Shown one piece after another: positions 34,333 through 42,821 of a stretch of 64,000 bases of DNA. The first letter of the stretch is position 1, and each line of letters begins with the position of its first letter. The notes beneath the pieces are model-generated. The model saw nothing but the letters and a program-made list of their open reading frames with translations. It ran no database searches and was not told the DNA's origin. This DNA comes from Bdellovibrionales bacterium Ga0074137. GTDB taxonomy: Bacteria > Bdellovibrionota > Bdellovibrionia > Bdellovibrionales > JAMPXM01. Location: NCBI GenBank assembly GCA_001464715.1, contig LNDT01000019.1:1-64000 (forward strand), written 5' to 3'. The translations under genes were made by a program, and so were the position numbers.

Positions 34333-36165
34333 TTAAAGACGGCATGCGCCCGACGGTTTCCATGGAGCGATGGATGGGTCGGCTTCAATCGACTTCATCT
34401 CAAGAGCAGCGTGGTAGGCCGACACGAACTTTTCGACATAACGAAGAGTTTCATTTGGCGCCATATTGAACTTTCTCATCGCCCAATAATTTAATCCCAC
34501 TTCGCGCACGACTTTGAGACGAGTTTCGGAGGTCGTGTTTTTAAGCCGATTGAGATTTTTCTGCACGCCGAATTCGCCCTGGTTGTAGCCCATTAAAACG
34601 AGCTTCGGGTCATTGGGGAACATTTTCATGATCGAGCTCAAGTAGCGGCCGGCAGCCTCAGAGGACTTCTCAAGATCTCCGCGCTCATCGCAGGGATTTA
34701 CGATCATTTTGTTTCCTGACTTGAGCCGAGGAAAAACGGCAAGACCGTTTCCTTTACCGGTCGCCGGCATGAACTGCCAGGGGCCGACAGCGGACGCTGA
34801 CGACGTTTGCACAGGGTAACCATCGTCAGTGAAGAATGTGGACTCGATCAAAGTGATCAGCGCGAACTCGTTGGGAACTTGGTTCTGAGAAAGTTTCTTC
34901 AGAACCATGTCGCGGTTGGGTAGAAATCGAACCGCGTATTTTTTTAGACGAGTTGATGACAACCAGTCCTTCACGCCAGCTTCAATCACTGGATGCTTTC
35001 GGTCCCGTGCCCACGCCTTTGTAACTCTGTGGGTGGGATCAACGGGAATGAGCCATCCTGTGGTCGCGCCCGGAGCTCCCGGCGCTGCGGTCCCTGAGTC
35101 GGAAGCGCCCTCAACCTCGTCGTCCAACAGCACATCATCGAGATCAGCGGCGTCGCCCGAAGCTCCAGGCTGGCCAGAAGGTTGGCCTGGGCTTGGAGTT
35201 TGTCCCGAAGATGGAGCCGACTGTTTCTGCTGACGAACGAGCAAATAAACACTTTCAGTATTTTCCATGAAAAGCGTCTGAACTTTCGCAGAAATTTCGA
35301 TGAAGAGTTCTCCGCGCGTTGTATTTCCAAGCATGCGACCTTCGAGATCGCGGAATGTTGGAACCGTCGGGCAATTGAGCTTCACCGGCTCGTCGAGATC
35401 GTTTGTTTCGACGAGGCGACCGACAGGGCAAACTTGCGAATCGCCAATGTCCAAAGAAAAGCCCGACGGACCCCACGCCACTTCGAACGTTTGAAGCTTT
35501 CCGGGTTTAGCTTTTTTAAGATCGTTCAGCAGTCGCTTTAACACGACGTGCGTCGCTCCCGCTGCCGATGCTTTTGATTGAACGGTGATGTCTTGGTGGC
35601 GGATAACCACCCCGGCTTTTGCTCCACCACTTTTCTTTTCACGAACAGAGACGGTTGCGATCCCGCAGGCCTCGGTTGTTTTTCGGCAAAGCAGAGCGAC
35701 TTCAAAAGAAACTGGCTCATCGGACGCAAGTTTTCCTGTGACGAATTTATATCTGGTGTCGGCCGATGTGTCGCCGGCGGCGGGGGCAATGCGGTCGCTG
35801 GCTTTAAAGTCGAAATAAAGGCGGCCAGTTTCTCGAAGAGAAATGTGAACGCGATGAGTTTCTTTTCCGTCGGTCGATTCAATATTCGCATAGAGAATTC
35901 GGCTCGAAAGATCGCGATCTTTTTTGGGGACGGCTTCTGGATCAACAGCGCCGCCGGAAAGGGCCGATTTTAATTTATTAAGCTCGTCGTCCGATGCTGC
36001 GCCGGTGTGCTCTTTTCCATCTCGTGCAGTGAAGCCGGTCTCATTGGCTGTCAAAAATTCTGAATTTGCATGAAAGCCTGGGCTGCAGGCGTTTAAGAAA
36101 AAGAGTGCGGCTACAGACGCAGCCAAATTCGCAGTTAATTTCATATTTTTTGACCGGTCTCGCAT
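34333..36165 (-). CDS. Lytic transglycosylase lipoprotein
   Basis: About 610 residues from the ATG at 36165, chosen because GAGGG lies upstream and the signal with lipobox LNAC follows. A beta-rich N-terminal region of about 360 residues without a known fold and a Pro/Ser/Gly-rich linker precede a C-terminal SLT-type domain: catalytic Glu in LITLIESTFF, SASAVGPWQFMPATG, KSSEAAGRYLSSI and LVLMGYNQGEFG. It cleaves peptidoglycan, probably from the outer or inner membrane. It resembles MltD/Slt by its domain, but not by its long N-domain. Confidence 0.8.
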   Translation of the reverse strand: MRDRSKNMKLTANLAASVAALFFLNACSPGFHANSEFLTANETGFTARDGKEHTGAASDDELNKLKSALSGGAVDPEAVPKKDRDLSSRILYANIESTDGKETHRVHISLRETGRLYFDFKASDRIAPAAGDTSADTRYKFVTGKLASDEPVSFEVALLCRKTTEACGIATVSVREKKSGGAKAGVVIRHQDITVQSKASAAGATHVVLKRLLNDLKKAKPGKLQTFEVAWGPSGFSLDIGDSQVCPVGRLVETNDLDEPVKLNCPTVPTFRDLEGRMLGNTTRGELFIEISAKVQTLFMENTESVYLLVRQQKQSAPSSGQTPSPGQPSGQPGASGDAADLDDVLLDDEVEGASDSGTAAPGAPGATTGWLIPVDPTHRVTKAWARDRKHPVIEAGVKDWLSSTRLKKYAVRFLPNRDMVLKKLSQNQVPNEFALITLIESTFFTDDGYPVQTSSASAVGPWQFMPATGKGNGLAVFPRLKSGNKMIVNPCDERGDLEKSSEAAGRYLSSIMKMFPNDPKLVLMGYNQGEFGVQKNLNRLKNTTSETRLKVVREVGLNYWAMRKFNMAPNETLRYVEKFVSAYHAALEMKSIEADPSIAPWKPSGACRL

Positions 36166-36349
36166 TCGGGCGCCCTCACAGGCCTCAGTCAATGCAGGTT
36201 TGGGTCCCGATTCTCGATGCGTTTCAATGGGTTGCCTGTTCTTCGAGCAGCCCATTGACGGCTTTCGGTGACAGAATTTGTCGCTGGAGGCCGTTCTTGA
36301 TAGGTCGCTCGGCGGGTCGTCTTGACTGGAGCGCCGTCTGTCGAACAGA

Positions 36350-37486
36350 GTGGCGGGCAACATGGAAATTTCGACGAATCCCCCTCAAAAAACGCCTTTG
36401 GCCCAAGAACACGAGCGCCTCGGTGCACGCATGGTCGATTTTGCGGGCTGGTGGATGCCTGTTCAGTATCGTGGTCTGAAAGAGGAGCACCAGAGCGTTC
36501 GGTCTGGCGTCGGTCTTTTTGATGTTTCACACATGGGTGAATTTCGTGTTCGAGGTCCCAAGTCGCTCGAATCTTTGCAGTGGATGACGACGAACGATGT
36601 TTCAAAACTTCAAGCCGGAGAAGCCCACTATTCGCTTTTTCCCAATGAAAATGGCGGCATCGTCGACGATTTGATTGTGTACTGCGTGAAGCCCGGAGAT
36701 GAGTATTTGCTGTGTGTGAATGCCGCGAATATCGAAAAAGATTTCGCGTTCGTTCAGAAAAGTAACCGCGGCGCCGAGCTCAAAAACGAAAGTTCAGAGT
36801 GGGGTCAGATCGCGGTCCAAGGTCCTAAAGCACTGGCACTTTTGGATCGTATTTTTGCCGCCGGCGACGTTTTGCCATCGAAGATGAAAGCTTTTACTCA
36901 CCGTGAATTTTCGGGATCAAAAGCACTTTCCGGCGTTCGTATGATTGTGGCGCGAACGGGCTACACGGGCGAAGATGGAGCGGAAGTTTTTGTTCCAAAA
37001 TCCTCGACGGTTGTTTTGTGGAACGAACTTTTGGCGGTTGGAAAAGACCTCGGTGTTGAACCGATCGGACTGGGTGCCCGCGATACTTTGCGAACGGAAA
37101 TGAAGTACTCGCTTTATGGCCATGAAATCGATGACACGACAAACCCCTACGAAGCGGGTCTTGGCTGGGTCACAAAACCCATGGCGAAAGATTTCTTGGG
37201 AAAAGCGAAGATCGTCGCGGTTAAGGAACAGGGCCTCAAGCGCAAGCTTGTTGGCTTTGAAATGATCGATCGAGGGATTCCGCGTCAGGGCTATGTTCTT
37301 AAATCTGTGAGCGGGGAACCGATTGGCGTTTGCACCAGCGGTACGATGTCTCCCTCGACGGGCGCCTGTATCGGAATTGGCTATGTCACGCTTGAAAATT
37401 CGGCCGACGGTACCGAGATCGCGGTCGATATTCGGGGCAAAAATGTTCGGGCCAAAGTGCGCCCAACGCCATTCATCGAAAAATAG
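36350..37486 (+). CDS. gcvT: Glycine cleavage T-protein (aminomethyltransferase)
   Basis: A 378-residue enzyme (374 from the ATG at 36362) that moves the aminomethyl group from lipoyl-H-protein to tetrahydrofolate. Motifs are FAGWWMPVQY, GLFDVSHMGEF, ARTGYTGEDGAEVF, GLGARDTLRTEM and a C-terminal barrel ending RAKVRPTPFIEK. No glycine riboswitch was seen in 36166-36349; that stretch only holds a hairpin (CAATGGG/CCCATTG). gcvH follows 89 bases later. Confidence 0.95.
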   Translation: MAGNMEISTNPPQKTPLAQEHERLGARMVDFAGWWMPVQYRGLKEEHQSVRSGVGLFDVSHMGEFRVRGPKSLESLQWMTTNDVSKLQAGEAHYSLFPNENGGIVDDLIVYCVKPGDEYLLCVNAANIEKDFAFVQKSNRGAELKNESSEWGQIAVQGPKALALLDRIFAAGDVLPSKMKAFTHREFSGSKALSGVRMIVARTGYTGEDGAEVFVPKSSTVVLWNELLAVGKDLGVEPIGLGARDTLRTEMKYSLYGHEIDDTTNPYEAGLGWVTKPMAKDFLGKAKIVAVKEQGLKRKLVGFEMIDRGIPRQGYVLKSVSGEPIGVCTSGTMSPSTGACIGIGYVTLENSADGTEIAVDIRGKNVRAKVRPTPFIEK

Positions 37487-37575
37487 GGTTCTCTCATGAA
37501 GAGGTCCTTCTTTTGATGGAAGTTTGTGGTAGGAAATTGTTTTGATTCTTTGAAAAGTGACTTTAGGAGTGAGCG

Positions 37576-37968
37576 ATGTCGACGAACTATCAGCTGCCAG
37601 AAGATTTCTACTATACAAAAGAGCACGAGTGGGCCCAGGTTGACGAGAATATCGTAACGATCGGCATCACTGAGTTTGCGCAAGAGCAGCTGGGTGAAAT
37701 CGTTTACCTCGATCTTCCCGAAGAAGGTGCGAAGTACTCTCAGGGCGAAAGCTTCGGCGTTGTTGAATCCGTAAAAGCGGCGAGCGATCTGTACGCTCCT
37801 GTTTCTGGAACTGTGATCGAAGTGAATGCTTCGCTCATGGAGGATCCATCAGGTTTGAATGATGATCCGATGAACAATGGTTGGCTGATCCGCATCGAGA
37901 TGGAGACGGAAAAAGAACTGGCCAACATTATGCGCGCGCCGGATTACCGCAAACTGATTCAGAAGTAG
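37576..37968 (+). CDS. gcvH: Glycine cleavage H-protein
   Basis: A 130-residue lipoyl carrier of the glycine cleavage complex. The N-terminus KEHEWAQV, TEFAQEQLGEIVYLDLPEEGA and the lipoylated Lys67 in ESVKAASDLY are all intact. The C-terminus ends MRAPDYRKLIQK. GGAGTGAGCG lies before the ATG. It is likely co-transcribed with gcvT; gcvP is 13 kb away. Confidence 0.97.
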   Translation: MSTNYQLPEDFYYTKEHEWAQVDENIVTIGITEFAQEQLGEIVYLDLPEEGAKYSQGESFGVVESVKAASDLYAPVSGTVIEVNASLMEDPSGLNDDPMNNGWLIRIEMETEKELANIMRAPDYRKLIQK

Positions 37969-37991
37969 TTTTATACAATTAGTCTTTCTAG

Positions 37992-38076
37992 GCCCGGGTG
38001 GTGGAATTGGTAGACACGCTAGACTTAGGATCTAGTGCCGTAAGGTGTGCAGGTTCAAGTCCTGTCCCGGGTACCA
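37992..38076 (+). tRNA. tRNA-Leu (UAG)
   Basis: The 85-base gene has acceptor strands GCCCGGG and CCCGGGT (G1-U72 wobble), a D-loop region GTGGAATTGGTAGACAC, an anticodon stem CTAGA/TCTAG with loop C-T-TAG-G-A, a variable arm TGCCGTAAGGTGTG and a T-arm with GTTCAAGTC. The terminal ACCA is encoded. The anticodon reads CUA/CUG-type leucine codons. Confidence 0.95.
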
Positions 38077-38123
38077 CATCAATAAAAAAGCCGACCACTT
38101 TGGGTCGGCTTTTTTATTGATGT
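38077..38123. terminator. Bidirectional terminator after tRNA-Leu
   Basis: CATCAATAAAAAAGCCGACC pairs perfectly with its inverted copy around a short ACTTT loop, giving a 20-bp stem with A-run and T-run on the two sides. It works for either strand. Confidence 0.92.
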
Positions 38124-38128
38124 GGTCT

Positions 38129-38340
38129 GTTGGTGTCGCTTCGCGCTTCGCGCTTCGCGCTTCGCGCTCCGCTGCTCGTCGCAGGCTTGCTCCTCGATTC
38201 AGGACTGTTGGTGTCGCTTCGGCCTCTGGCCTTCGCTGCTCGTCGCACGTCTGCGGCGAGATTCGGAGGGAGCGGGATTTTCTTGGTGTCGCTTCGGCCT
38301 CTGGCCTTCGCTGCTCGCCGCACGTCTGCGGCGAGATTAG
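38129..38340 (-). repeat. Three copies of the two-hairpin 3'-end element
   Basis: Copies lie at about 38129-38200 (degenerate), 38207-38273 and 38283-38340; the last two are 75 bases apart. Read on the minus strand, 38283-38340 begins at the stop codon of the upstream exported-protein gene. The stems are CTCGCCGC/GCGGCGAG and GGCC-AGA-GGCC. In the first copy the second stem is replaced by a tandem GCGAAGC heptamer. No gene lies in 38124-38336. Confidence 0.75.
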
Positions 38341-38888
38341 GGGGATAAGCCGCCGAGGTTGTTGGGGACTGTGCGGTCGGGGAAGTCTTCGCCTTGGGAT
38401 GTGCTTTCTGTTTCGTAGGTCTCTTCGAATTCAGGAGTAACGCCGCTTTCCGACGTGTTCGATTCGGAGGAAATCAAACCTTTGCAGGCCACTTTGGATT
38501 CGTTGACCTCGCACGATTTGTAGGTCGCCAAGCGCACGCCGTCATCGAGTTCGCAGTTGGTTTTTGAGAGATCACAGAGATAGGCGAGACGCACGATTTC
38601 GAAAACTGACGTTCCCCACTGAACGACGATATTTTGTCGGACGGCAATATATCCATCGATCTCAGATGACGCCGCGGGCATTTCTTTAAAGCGAACGGCC
38701 GTCGCAGCGAAAATCACTGGATGAGAAAAAGTGCCGTAGTTTTTTGGAACAGGAAGTGCGAATTCGCTAGCCTGAGCCGACTGAAAACCTGTCGACGCCG
38801 CAGAAGCTGCGTAACTTGCTGAAGTTATGTAAGCCGACGAAGCGATAAACAAAAATGAACACAGAGCGAGCTGAGCGAAGATTTTCAC
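38337..38888 (-). CDS. Exported protein of unknown function
   Basis: About 183 residues from the GTG at 38888, chosen because GGAGG lies 6 bases upstream. A signal peptide (VKIFAQLALCSFLFIASSAYITSASYAASA) follows at once. The mature part has two Cys pairs (LCDLSKTNC, KSCEVNESKVAC) and a Ser/Glu-rich tail. The reading frame runs further upstream to 39035 but without a start signal. No family was recognised. Its stop lies inside a two-hairpin element. Confidence 0.55.
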   Translation of the reverse strand: MKIFAQLALCSFLFIASSAYITSASYAASAASTGFQSAQASEFALPVPKNYGTFSHPVIFAATAVRFKEMPAASSEIDGYIAVRQNIVVQWGTSVFEIVRLAYLCDLSKTNCELDDGVRLATYKSCEVNESKVACKGLISSESNTSESGVTPEFEETYETESTSQGEDFPDRTVPNNLGGLSP

Positions 38889-39134
38889 AAGGCCTCCTGG
38901 CGCAAAACCGCACCATGCCCGAGGCGCTGACCGTCGCGCAAGCGCGCAGGCTTGCGCGTTGCGCTGAAGGCCGATGTGGCCCTGGCCGCGCTTCAACGTT
39001 GAAGAAATTTTCTGGGTCAGGCCCCAAATGACCATTAAGTCGAATTAAAGATGGTCTCCCGCTGGTCCGGTCGCTGCAGCCTTCATCCGGTGCGACCGTC
39101 GGTTGGCAGTTTGATTCTTCTCAAGGAGTGCTTT

Positions 39135-39662
39135 GTGAACGAAACAGCGGCAATGATGCTTTTCATGGCGATGACGACGACGGCCACCAATTACCGGGTC
39201 GCGCCCATCGGTACATACCTCGCCGATGACGTCGTCAGTGCCAATCTCGATCAGGAAACTTGTGCTCGAGAAAAAGGTCGCTATGACTCGGCACAAGCTC
39301 AGTGCACAGTGACGAATCCCGATGGACGCATGGTAACGCTTTCGTTACTTGATCGCCAAATTGTTGTCCGAGTTGAAACAAAATTCGGTGACTCCGTGAT
39401 GACAGATTTCACGGGCGTCATCGTCGATCAATACCGCGATGAACTTGTCGCGCGCGAAGCTATTTTGCGAGATCCTCGCGCAAACAATCAGGAGCTCTCG
39501 GGACTTCCGGTGATCGAAAGAGGCGGGCGTGACAGCTGCCTCCTCAGAATTAAGTTTCATGCGGCCGGTTCTGATGGTCGAGCCAGTGGCCGGATCGATA
39601 TCTCTCCAAGCACTCGCTGTGATCGTCGCCTAGCGATCACAGGTGCTGCGAAAAAGTCTTAA
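39135..39662 (+). CDS. Protein of unknown function, possible N-anchor
   Basis: About 175 residues from the GTG at 39135 (AAGGAG 6 bases upstream). The first residues (VNETAAMMLFMAMTTTATN) are mildly hydrophobic. The body is beta-rich with cysteines in QETCAREKG, QAQCTVTN, DSCLLRIKF and TRCDRRLA, four in all, which could form two disulfides in an exported protein. It is divergent from the gene at 38888. No family was recognised. Confidence 0.5.
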   Translation: MNETAAMMLFMAMTTTATNYRVAPIGTYLADDVVSANLDQETCAREKGRYDSAQAQCTVTNPDGRMVTLSLLDRQIVVRVETKFGDSVMTDFTGVIVDQYRDELVAREAILRDPRANNQELSGLPVIERGGRDSCLLRIKFHAAGSDGRASGRIDISPSTRCDRRLAITGAAKKS

Positions 39663-39720
39663 CGCTCTGTTTTGCAGAAAACAGCTTTGCTCTTTTGGGG
39701 CGAAATGTTTCAATTTCAAT

Positions 39721-40314
39721 GTGGCATTGGATCTCTATTCGATCGAATATCTCAATCAGGGTTCCGAACGCCAACGGCGTGCCTACTCTGCATTGAAGAG
39801 TCTAAGAATCTTCGAGATTTTAGCGTCCCCTAAAAGTGAGGAGTTCAGTGGCGGCGGCCTTGCGGCTCTCGCGGGCAGTGTTCCACTGAATATTGCTTTT
39901 GATGACAGCGACCTCGATGTGATTGCCTACGCCTCAGACCTAAAAATGTTTTCGAATTTTCTTAAGACTGAATTTTCGCATTTCGAAAATTTTCGCAGCA
40001 CGCGAGGGATTGTCTTGGGCGTTCCAACGCTTCTGACAAGTTTTCGCTATGAGAACGAAACCATCGAAGTTTTCACCCAGAATCTTCCAGTCCCAATACA
40101 GAATGCCATCGTGCATTTGCTGGTGGAAGAGCGGCTTTTGTCTTTGGGAGGTTCTTCGTTCCGAGAAAAAATCATGGAGCAAAGAAATTCTGGCTTAAAG
40201 ACAGAGCCGGCCTTTGGAGAAGTTCTTGGGCTTGAAGACCCTTACCGTGGCCTCTTAGAGTTCGAAAGTTTTTCCGACAATGAGCTTCGTGCACGTTTTA
40301 GTTCGCGCTTTTAA
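39721..40314 (+). CDS. DUF4269-like nucleotidyltransferase-fold protein
   Basis: About 197 residues from the GTG at 39721; a start at 39643 is also open and neither has a strong ribosome site. The pattern LKSLRIFEILA, GSVPLNIAFDDSDLDVIAY, TIEVFTQNLPVPIQNAIVHLLVEERLL and GLKTEPAFGEVLGLEDPYRGLLEF matches the DUF4269 family as remembered. The family has a polymerase-beta-like nucleotidyltransferase core (DSDLD). Its substrate is unknown. It overlaps the convergent hydrolase gene by 17 bases. Confidence 0.7.
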   Translation: MALDLYSIEYLNQGSERQRRAYSALKSLRIFEILASPKSEEFSGGGLAALAGSVPLNIAFDDSDLDVIAYASDLKMFSNFLKTEFSHFENFRSTRGIVLGVPTLLTSFRYENETIEVFTQNLPVPIQNAIVHLLVEERLLSLGGSSFREKIMEQRNSGLKTEPAFGEVLGLEDPYRGLLEFESFSDNELRARFSSRF

Positions 40315-41008
40315 GCACGTCCTTCACCCGGTCTTCGATTATTCGACCGACGTCCGGCGAAGCGATATGACCTAATTTAGGAACTTCGAAAAATTCACCG
40401 CCTTGTGTGTTTCTAAGAACACGGGCGTAATTCTGCCGTGCGGCCGCGACAGGGAAAACATCATCCTCAGTTCCGTGAATTCCCGTCAGCCTCCAAGGAG
40501 ACTTCGCCGGGTAGTAGTCTTCGCGGTAGCCGGTTCCAACGCCGATGATCTCGCGTACACTCTTTAGCCGAGACGCAAGATGAGGCGCGAGATATCCTCC
40601 TTGGGAGAAACCGACGATGATGGTGGGCGTACTTTCGTATCCCAGTTTCAACAAAAGCTGTTCGCATCCAAGGGTCGCCGTTTCAGGCGAGATCACCATT
40701 TTTGCCAACTTATCATCGTAGAAATACCAAGAGTAAGCTTCTCGCCAGCCGTCCTCGCTGCGCACAGGAACGGGGAATGGGCCGTTGGGGGCAAGAATCG
40801 CTGTATCTTCGAAAACACTTGGCCAAGAGTCTGGAAATAGCCGTTTTAAAAAACTTCCGCTGTGATCAGTGTAGCCGTGAAGAAACAAGATCAACGCTTT
40901 AGGTTTCGCGTTTAGATTTTTAGGGGGCCGGTGACGATAAGACATCGGTATCGTCGTGGGAACTGAGATAGTTTCTGTAGCGAGGTCGCGGGGTGAAATG
41001 GACAAACT
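40298..41008 (-). CDS. Alpha/beta hydrolase, carboxylesterase-like
   Basis: About 237 residues from a TTG at 41008 (GAGAGG upstream); the frame is open to 41080 and an ATG exists at 40945, so the start is uncertain. The oxyanion segment is LFLHGYTDHSG, the nucleophile Ser is in GFSQGGYLAPHLA, the acid is in HGTEDDVFPV and the His is in LGHIASP. This is the order of carboxylesterase/lysophospholipase-type hydrolases. No signal is seen. Confidence 0.75.
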   Translation of the reverse strand, partial: SLSISPRDLATETISVPTTIPMSYRHRPPKNLNAKPKALILFLHGYTDHSGSFLKRLFPDSWPSVFEDTAILAPNGPFPVPVRSEDGWREAYSWYFYDDKLAKMVISPETATLGCEQLLLKLGYESTPTIIVGFSQGGYLAPHLASRLKSVREIIGVGTGYREDYYPAKSPWRLTGIHGTEDDVFPVAAARQNYARVLRNTQGGEFFEVPKLGHIASPDVGRIIEDRVKDVLKSAN

Positions 41009-41054
41009 TCGTCCTCTCTGGCGAATCTGGCGATTCTGCCTTAGGCTAGAGACT

Positions 41055-41561
41055 ATGAACTGGAAGGCTAAACTCATCAAGTTTTGGAATTTTTGGCCGC
41101 CGTTTGTCGGAGCTGGAATTTCAATTTTAAAAACCGAAGCGGATGACCGTGGATATAAAGCCCTAGATGTTCGTTTGAAGCTGCGCTTTTGGAATTCGAA
41201 CTACGTGGGGACTCAGTTTGGAGGCTCGCTCTTTGCGATGACGGATCCGTTTTTGATGGTGATGTTGGTGCAAAGACTCGGTCCGGGATATGTTGTGTGG
41301 GACAAAGTTTCGACAATTCGCTTTCGGAGGCCGGGGCGAAGCGACTGTTTCGCACGCTTTGAGGTGGCAGAGTCAGAAATTGATGGAATCAAAGTTCGGC
41401 TTCAGACCGAAAGCCAGTTTGATTGGGTCCGAGTGGTAGAAATTCGAGATTCACAAAATGAGGTCGTTGCAACCGTCGAAAAGACCCTCTACGTCGCGAC
41501 TCGCGCCCATTATGAGGCGAGCCGCCAGCGAAAATCTAAATCAATTGCAGATCGAGTTTAA
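41055..41561 (+). CDS. DUF4442-like hotdog protein (thioesterase fold)
   Basis: About 168 residues from the ATG at 41055. The middle, YVGTQFGGSLFAMTDPFLMVML, and the next strands (VVWDKVSTIRFRRPGRSDCFARFEV) match hotdog proteins of the DUF4442 group related to acyl-CoA thioesterases. Activity is not proven: family members often lack the usual catalytic residue. It is divergent from the hydrolase. Confidence 0.7.
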   Translation: MNWKAKLIKFWNFWPPFVGAGISILKTEADDRGYKALDVRLKLRFWNSNYVGTQFGGSLFAMTDPFLMVMLVQRLGPGYVVWDKVSTIRFRRPGRSDCFARFEVAESEIDGIKVRLQTESQFDWVRVVEIRDSQNEVVATVEKTLYVATRAHYEASRQRKSKSIADRV

Positions 41562-42008
41562 AACTTCCTTCAAGATCAGTGCGGCGCTGGAGGGGTTGTA
41601 AACTTCGACGCCTGTTGGTCCGTCCAGAGATCCAAGCACGACAGTGTCTTGAATCCCCGAGCTCGAAGTTCGAAATGCGACTTGAGAGAATGAAAATTCA
41701 AGAGGAGCGGTCGTGCGAGTTTCAACTTTCGCGGCGGCCGCCTCATCGATTCTCGAAGTTAGAGACGTGTTGATTTGGAAATTTCTTACTTCGGTCGTTT
41801 TTATTCCTTCTATGGAACTGTAGATAACGGCGCCATCCGTGTGCACAAGGCACTCCGTGGAGCGAACTTTGCCGGTCGTGCTGATCGTACTAAATCTTTT
41901 GGCCATCACTGGCAAAGATGTTGGAGCCGCTTCGGCAACGGTTCCCAACGCGCAAAACATGAGGACCGCGAGAGAGAAATGAGAGAAAGACAGTGCGTAG
42001 TTTTTCAC
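41541..42008 (-). CDS. Exported protein of unknown function
   Basis: A 155-residue protein with signal MKNYALSFSHFSLAVLMFCALGTVAEA. GTG start with GAGG upstream. The mature part is beta-rich and Ser/Thr-rich, with two Cys (TECLVH and the final SICN). It overlaps the end of the convergent hotdog gene by 21 bases. No family was recognised. Confidence 0.5.
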   Translation of the reverse strand: MKNYALSFSHFSLAVLMFCALGTVAEAAPTSLPVMAKRFSTISTTGKVRSTECLVHTDGAVIYSSIEGIKTTEVRNFQINTSLTSRIDEAAAAKVETRTTAPLEFSFSQVAFRTSSSGIQDTVVLGSLDGPTGVEVYNPSSAALILKEVLNSICN

Positions 42009-42082
42009 AATGAACCTCGATCTTTAAAAGCTAAATTGGCGGCACGGAAAACCCGCAAAAGACGTATCATGAACCCTCGAAA

Positions 42083-42697
42083 TCAGAAACACTCGCAGTC
42101 GAGATGACTCTCAGGGTCGATAGACGTGCGGCAGACAAGATTTCGTCCTTCGGCGCGAAGCCGTAAGCCTTTGATTTCACCGCCGGATTCGGTAACAGTT
42201 CCGGCCGCGCCCGAACTGAAGACCGAGGCGTCAAAGAGAAGGCCATGGCGAGCTTGTACGTCGAGTTTGGTGAGGCTTTCGCTGCTGACTTGCTCGCGCC
42301 GACGGATTTTTCCGAAAAGAGCTTCAATTTGAGCGAGTGTTAACGGAGTTTCTCGCATTTGATCTTCGCCGGTTTTTTGTATCCGCCCGGGCCAGCACGT
42401 TTCAACAGCGGTTTCGAAGGATCGGTTGACAGCACTGTGTGGTGTGCCTTGCGGCATTTCCAAAGAAGCTAACGAGGAAGCTCCTGAGGAAGCTGCTTCG
42501 GGAAAGTGTTTGGGTAAGGGCGACCGGGACGGCGCGGGTTGGAACCACGCTGCTGCGAGAGGAGCCTTGTCCGACGCCTCGGCCTTTTTTTCAGCGCTTT
42601 GCTGCCGCTGGTGAGATGAAAACCATGCGATCAGAGCAAGGAGCCCCAATATGACGGCGATGTTTTTTGAGTGAGCACTGAAGAATTTTTTAATCAC
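42083..42697 (-). CDS. Membrane-anchored protein of unknown function
   Basis: About 204 residues from the GTG at 42697 (GGGAG upstream). One N-terminal membrane helix (IAVILGLLALIAWF) is followed by a Pro/Ala/Ser-rich linker and a C-terminal part of about 110 residues with Cys in ETCWPG, NLVCRT and DCECF. It may be periplasmic. It is divergent from the FKBP-type lipoprotein. No family was recognised. Confidence 0.5.
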   Translation of the reverse strand: MIKKFFSAHSKNIAVILGLLALIAWFSSHQRQQSAEKKAEASDKAPLAAAWFQPAPSRSPLPKHFPEAASSGASSLASLEMPQGTPHSAVNRSFETAVETCWPGRIQKTGEDQMRETPLTLAQIEALFGKIRRREQVSSESLTKLDVQARHGLLFDASVFSSGAAGTVTESGGEIKGLRLRAEGRNLVCRTSIDPESHLDCECF

Positions 42698-42821
42698 TGA
42701 CTCCCGATTCTTTAAATGTATTCGGCGAAGCGGCACGGGATCAACTCTTTGCTTGTCCAGACGCTTCGAACAGAGTCCAATAACGCGTGAGTTTGAAACA
42801 ACTTAGAGGAGATCTGCGGGA

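Noticed and set aside
36166-36349. Glycine riboswitch upstream of gcvT
   Set aside because: The paired aptamer motifs were not seen; only a simple hairpin is present.
38129-38340. CRISPR-like array
   Set aside because: Units are 60-75 bases, only three, without equal repeats and unique spacers; they are palindromic elements.
38936-38958. GCGCAAG hairpin in the leader of the 38888 gene as another element copy
   Set aside because: It shares one stem core with the element but has no second stem or GAAGCGACA end.
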